Below are positions 63,054 to 64,000 of a DNA stretch of 64,000 bases, piece by piece. The number at the start of each line of letters is the position of its first letter. Positions within the stretch are counted from its first letter, which is position 1. The translations under genes and the position numbers were made by a program. Source of the DNA: JANPBY01 sp963851405 (GTDB lineage: Bacteria; Actinomycetota; Actinomycetes; DATJPE01); assembly GCA_963851405.1 (NCBI GenBank), contig CAWKPB010000001.1:446122-510121 (forward strand). The letters run 5' to 3'. Under the pieces are notes generated by a model. The model ran no database searches and was not told the DNA's origin. It worked only from the letters and a program-made list of their open reading frames with translations.

Positions 63054-64000
63054 ACCTCGGCCATGGCCGCCCCCCGCCGACGAGGTGCACGGGGCGATTC
63101 TGGACGTCAAGGGCCTGCGCGTGATGTTCCGCAGCCGGGAGGGCAAGCAGGCCCGCGCGGTGGACGGCGTCCACCTGAGTGTCGGGCGAGGGCGAGATCA
63201 TCGCCTTGGCCGGCGAGTCGGGCTGCGGCAAGACCACCTGGCCCGGACCATGCTGGGCCTCGAGCGGCCGTACGAAGGCACTATCGAGTACGACGGGCAG
63301 TCGATCTTCAGCCTCGCCGGGGGCATGAAGGGCTTTCGGCGCAAGGTCCAGTTCGTCTTCCAGGATCCATCGGGTGGCTCGGTAGGCACACCCGGTTTAT
63401 GACTCGGTAGCCGAGGGCCTGCGGTCCACAAGGTCAAGGCCATCGAGGAACAGGTCGCAGACGGCGCTGTCGGCCGGGCTTCGCCCCCGCAGCGCTGCTT
63501 TTCATGCGCTACCCGCACGAGGTGTCCGGGGGTCAACGTCAGCGAGTGGTCATCGCTGGCGCGTTGGCGCTGGAGCCCGAGGTGCTCGTCGCGGACGAAC
63601 CGGTTTCCTCGTTCGATGCGTCCGTCCGCGGCGAGATCCTCGCGCTGCTGCTGAGGCTGCGAGACGAGTTCGGCCTGGCCGTGCTGGTAGTGACTCACGA
63701 TCTTGGGCTCGCCTGGATCATCGCGGATCGCGTAGCGGTCATGTATCTCGGCCGGATCGTCGAGATCGGCCCGCCGAGGAGCATGTCGGGACCCCCCAAC
63801 ACCCCTACACCCAGGCCTTGCTCTCCGTGGTGCCCGATGTCGCGCACCTGGAGCCGATCGTCCTCACGAGCTGCAGACCCGCTCGGGATACCGAACGGCT
63901 GGGTTCAATCCGCGCTGTCCTGCGCTCGCGGCCGGCAAGGCAGACGCCGTCGCGGACCAGTGTCGAACGGGGTCGCTACCGCTCATCCCCGCGAAAGAGG
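63050..64000 (+). pseudogene. dppF: Peptide ABC transporter ATP-binding protein (DppF type), frameshifted and cut by window end
   Basis: Start ATG overlaps the dppD stop. Segments in different frames give ILDVKGLRVMFRSREGKQARAVDGV, Walker A GESGCGKTTLARTM, Q-loop FVFQDPSG, signature PHEVSGGQRQRVVIA, Walker B VLVADEPVSSFDASV, and VTHDLGLAWIIADRVAVMYLGRIVEIGP followed by HPYTQALLSVVPD. Frames change near 63085, 63190, 63385, 63430, 63480 and after 63770. The gene runs beyond base 64000. Confidence 0.78.

Noticed and set aside
1..64000. CRISPR array, transposase, toxin-antitoxin or restriction-modification system
   Set aside because: No regularly spaced repeats, transposase-like frames or paired small toxin genes were seen; NucS is a mismatch endonuclease and not evidence of a defence system.

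Overview
The window is about 64 kb of high-GC DNA from an actinobacterium. Evidence for this is the run argS-lysA-hom-thrC-thrB-rho-rpmE-prfA-prmC-tsaC-wecA-atp with cobalamin adenosyltransferase and murA beside it, which from memory matches the mycobacterial and streptomycete order. NucS, a Rho with an Arg/Asp/Asn-rich insertion, frequent GTG starts, GTGA/ATGA gene overlaps and TANNNT boxes 6-8 bases before start codons all fit. Species cannot be named; it could be an uncultured lineage.

Left part (1-23 kb): carbon metabolism centred on acyl-CoA and B12 chemistry. A thiolase and MeaB diverge from methylmalonyl/ethylmalonyl-CoA epimerase and crotonyl-CoA carboxylase/reductase. Further on lie a double-length 3-hydroxyacyl-CoA dehydrogenase, an ethylmalonyl-CoA mutase, a single 3-hydroxybutyryl-CoA dehydrogenase and a PduO-type cobalamin adenosyltransferase. 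Together these make most of the front half of the ethylmalonyl-CoA pathway (acetyl-CoA assimilation without isocitrate lyase). Methylsuccinyl-CoA dehydrogenase, mesaconyl-CoA hydratase and the lyase are not in the window. Interspersed are an AI-2E-type exporter, an NAD-dependent epimerase, hydrolases, SDR, aldehyde and GMC oxidoreductases, the mismatch endonuclease NucS, a two-gene ABC exporter and a STAS protein. murA carries Asp in place of the catalytic Cys.

Middle part (23-46 kb): a minus-strand block of core genes. It reads argS, lysA, hom, thrC, thrB (Asp-family amino acids), rho, rpmE with a terminator, then prfA-prmC-tsaC-LMW phosphatase-glyA-wecA and the complete F1Fo ATP synthase operon atpZ-I-B-E-F-H-A-G-D-C.

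Right part (46-58 kb): a membrane alpha/beta hydrolase, tRNA-Arg(CCG), a metallo-beta-lactamase/Rieske fusion, and a secreted Rpf-like cell-wall hydrolase preceded by a clear c-di-AMP (ydaO/yuaA) riboswitch. These are followed by pirin with a palindromic operator candidate, amino-acid-oxidase-like and fumarate-reductase-like flavoproteins, threonine aldolase and an SDR.

Far right (57.5-64 kb): an S9 prolyl oligopeptidase with one frameshift and a five-gene peptide ABC transporter operon (SBP-B-C-D-F) with many frameshifts. The preceding 57 kb is almost free of them, so this end probably reflects poor sequence quality more than true gene decay. No CRISPR array, insertion sequence, prophage or defence island was seen.
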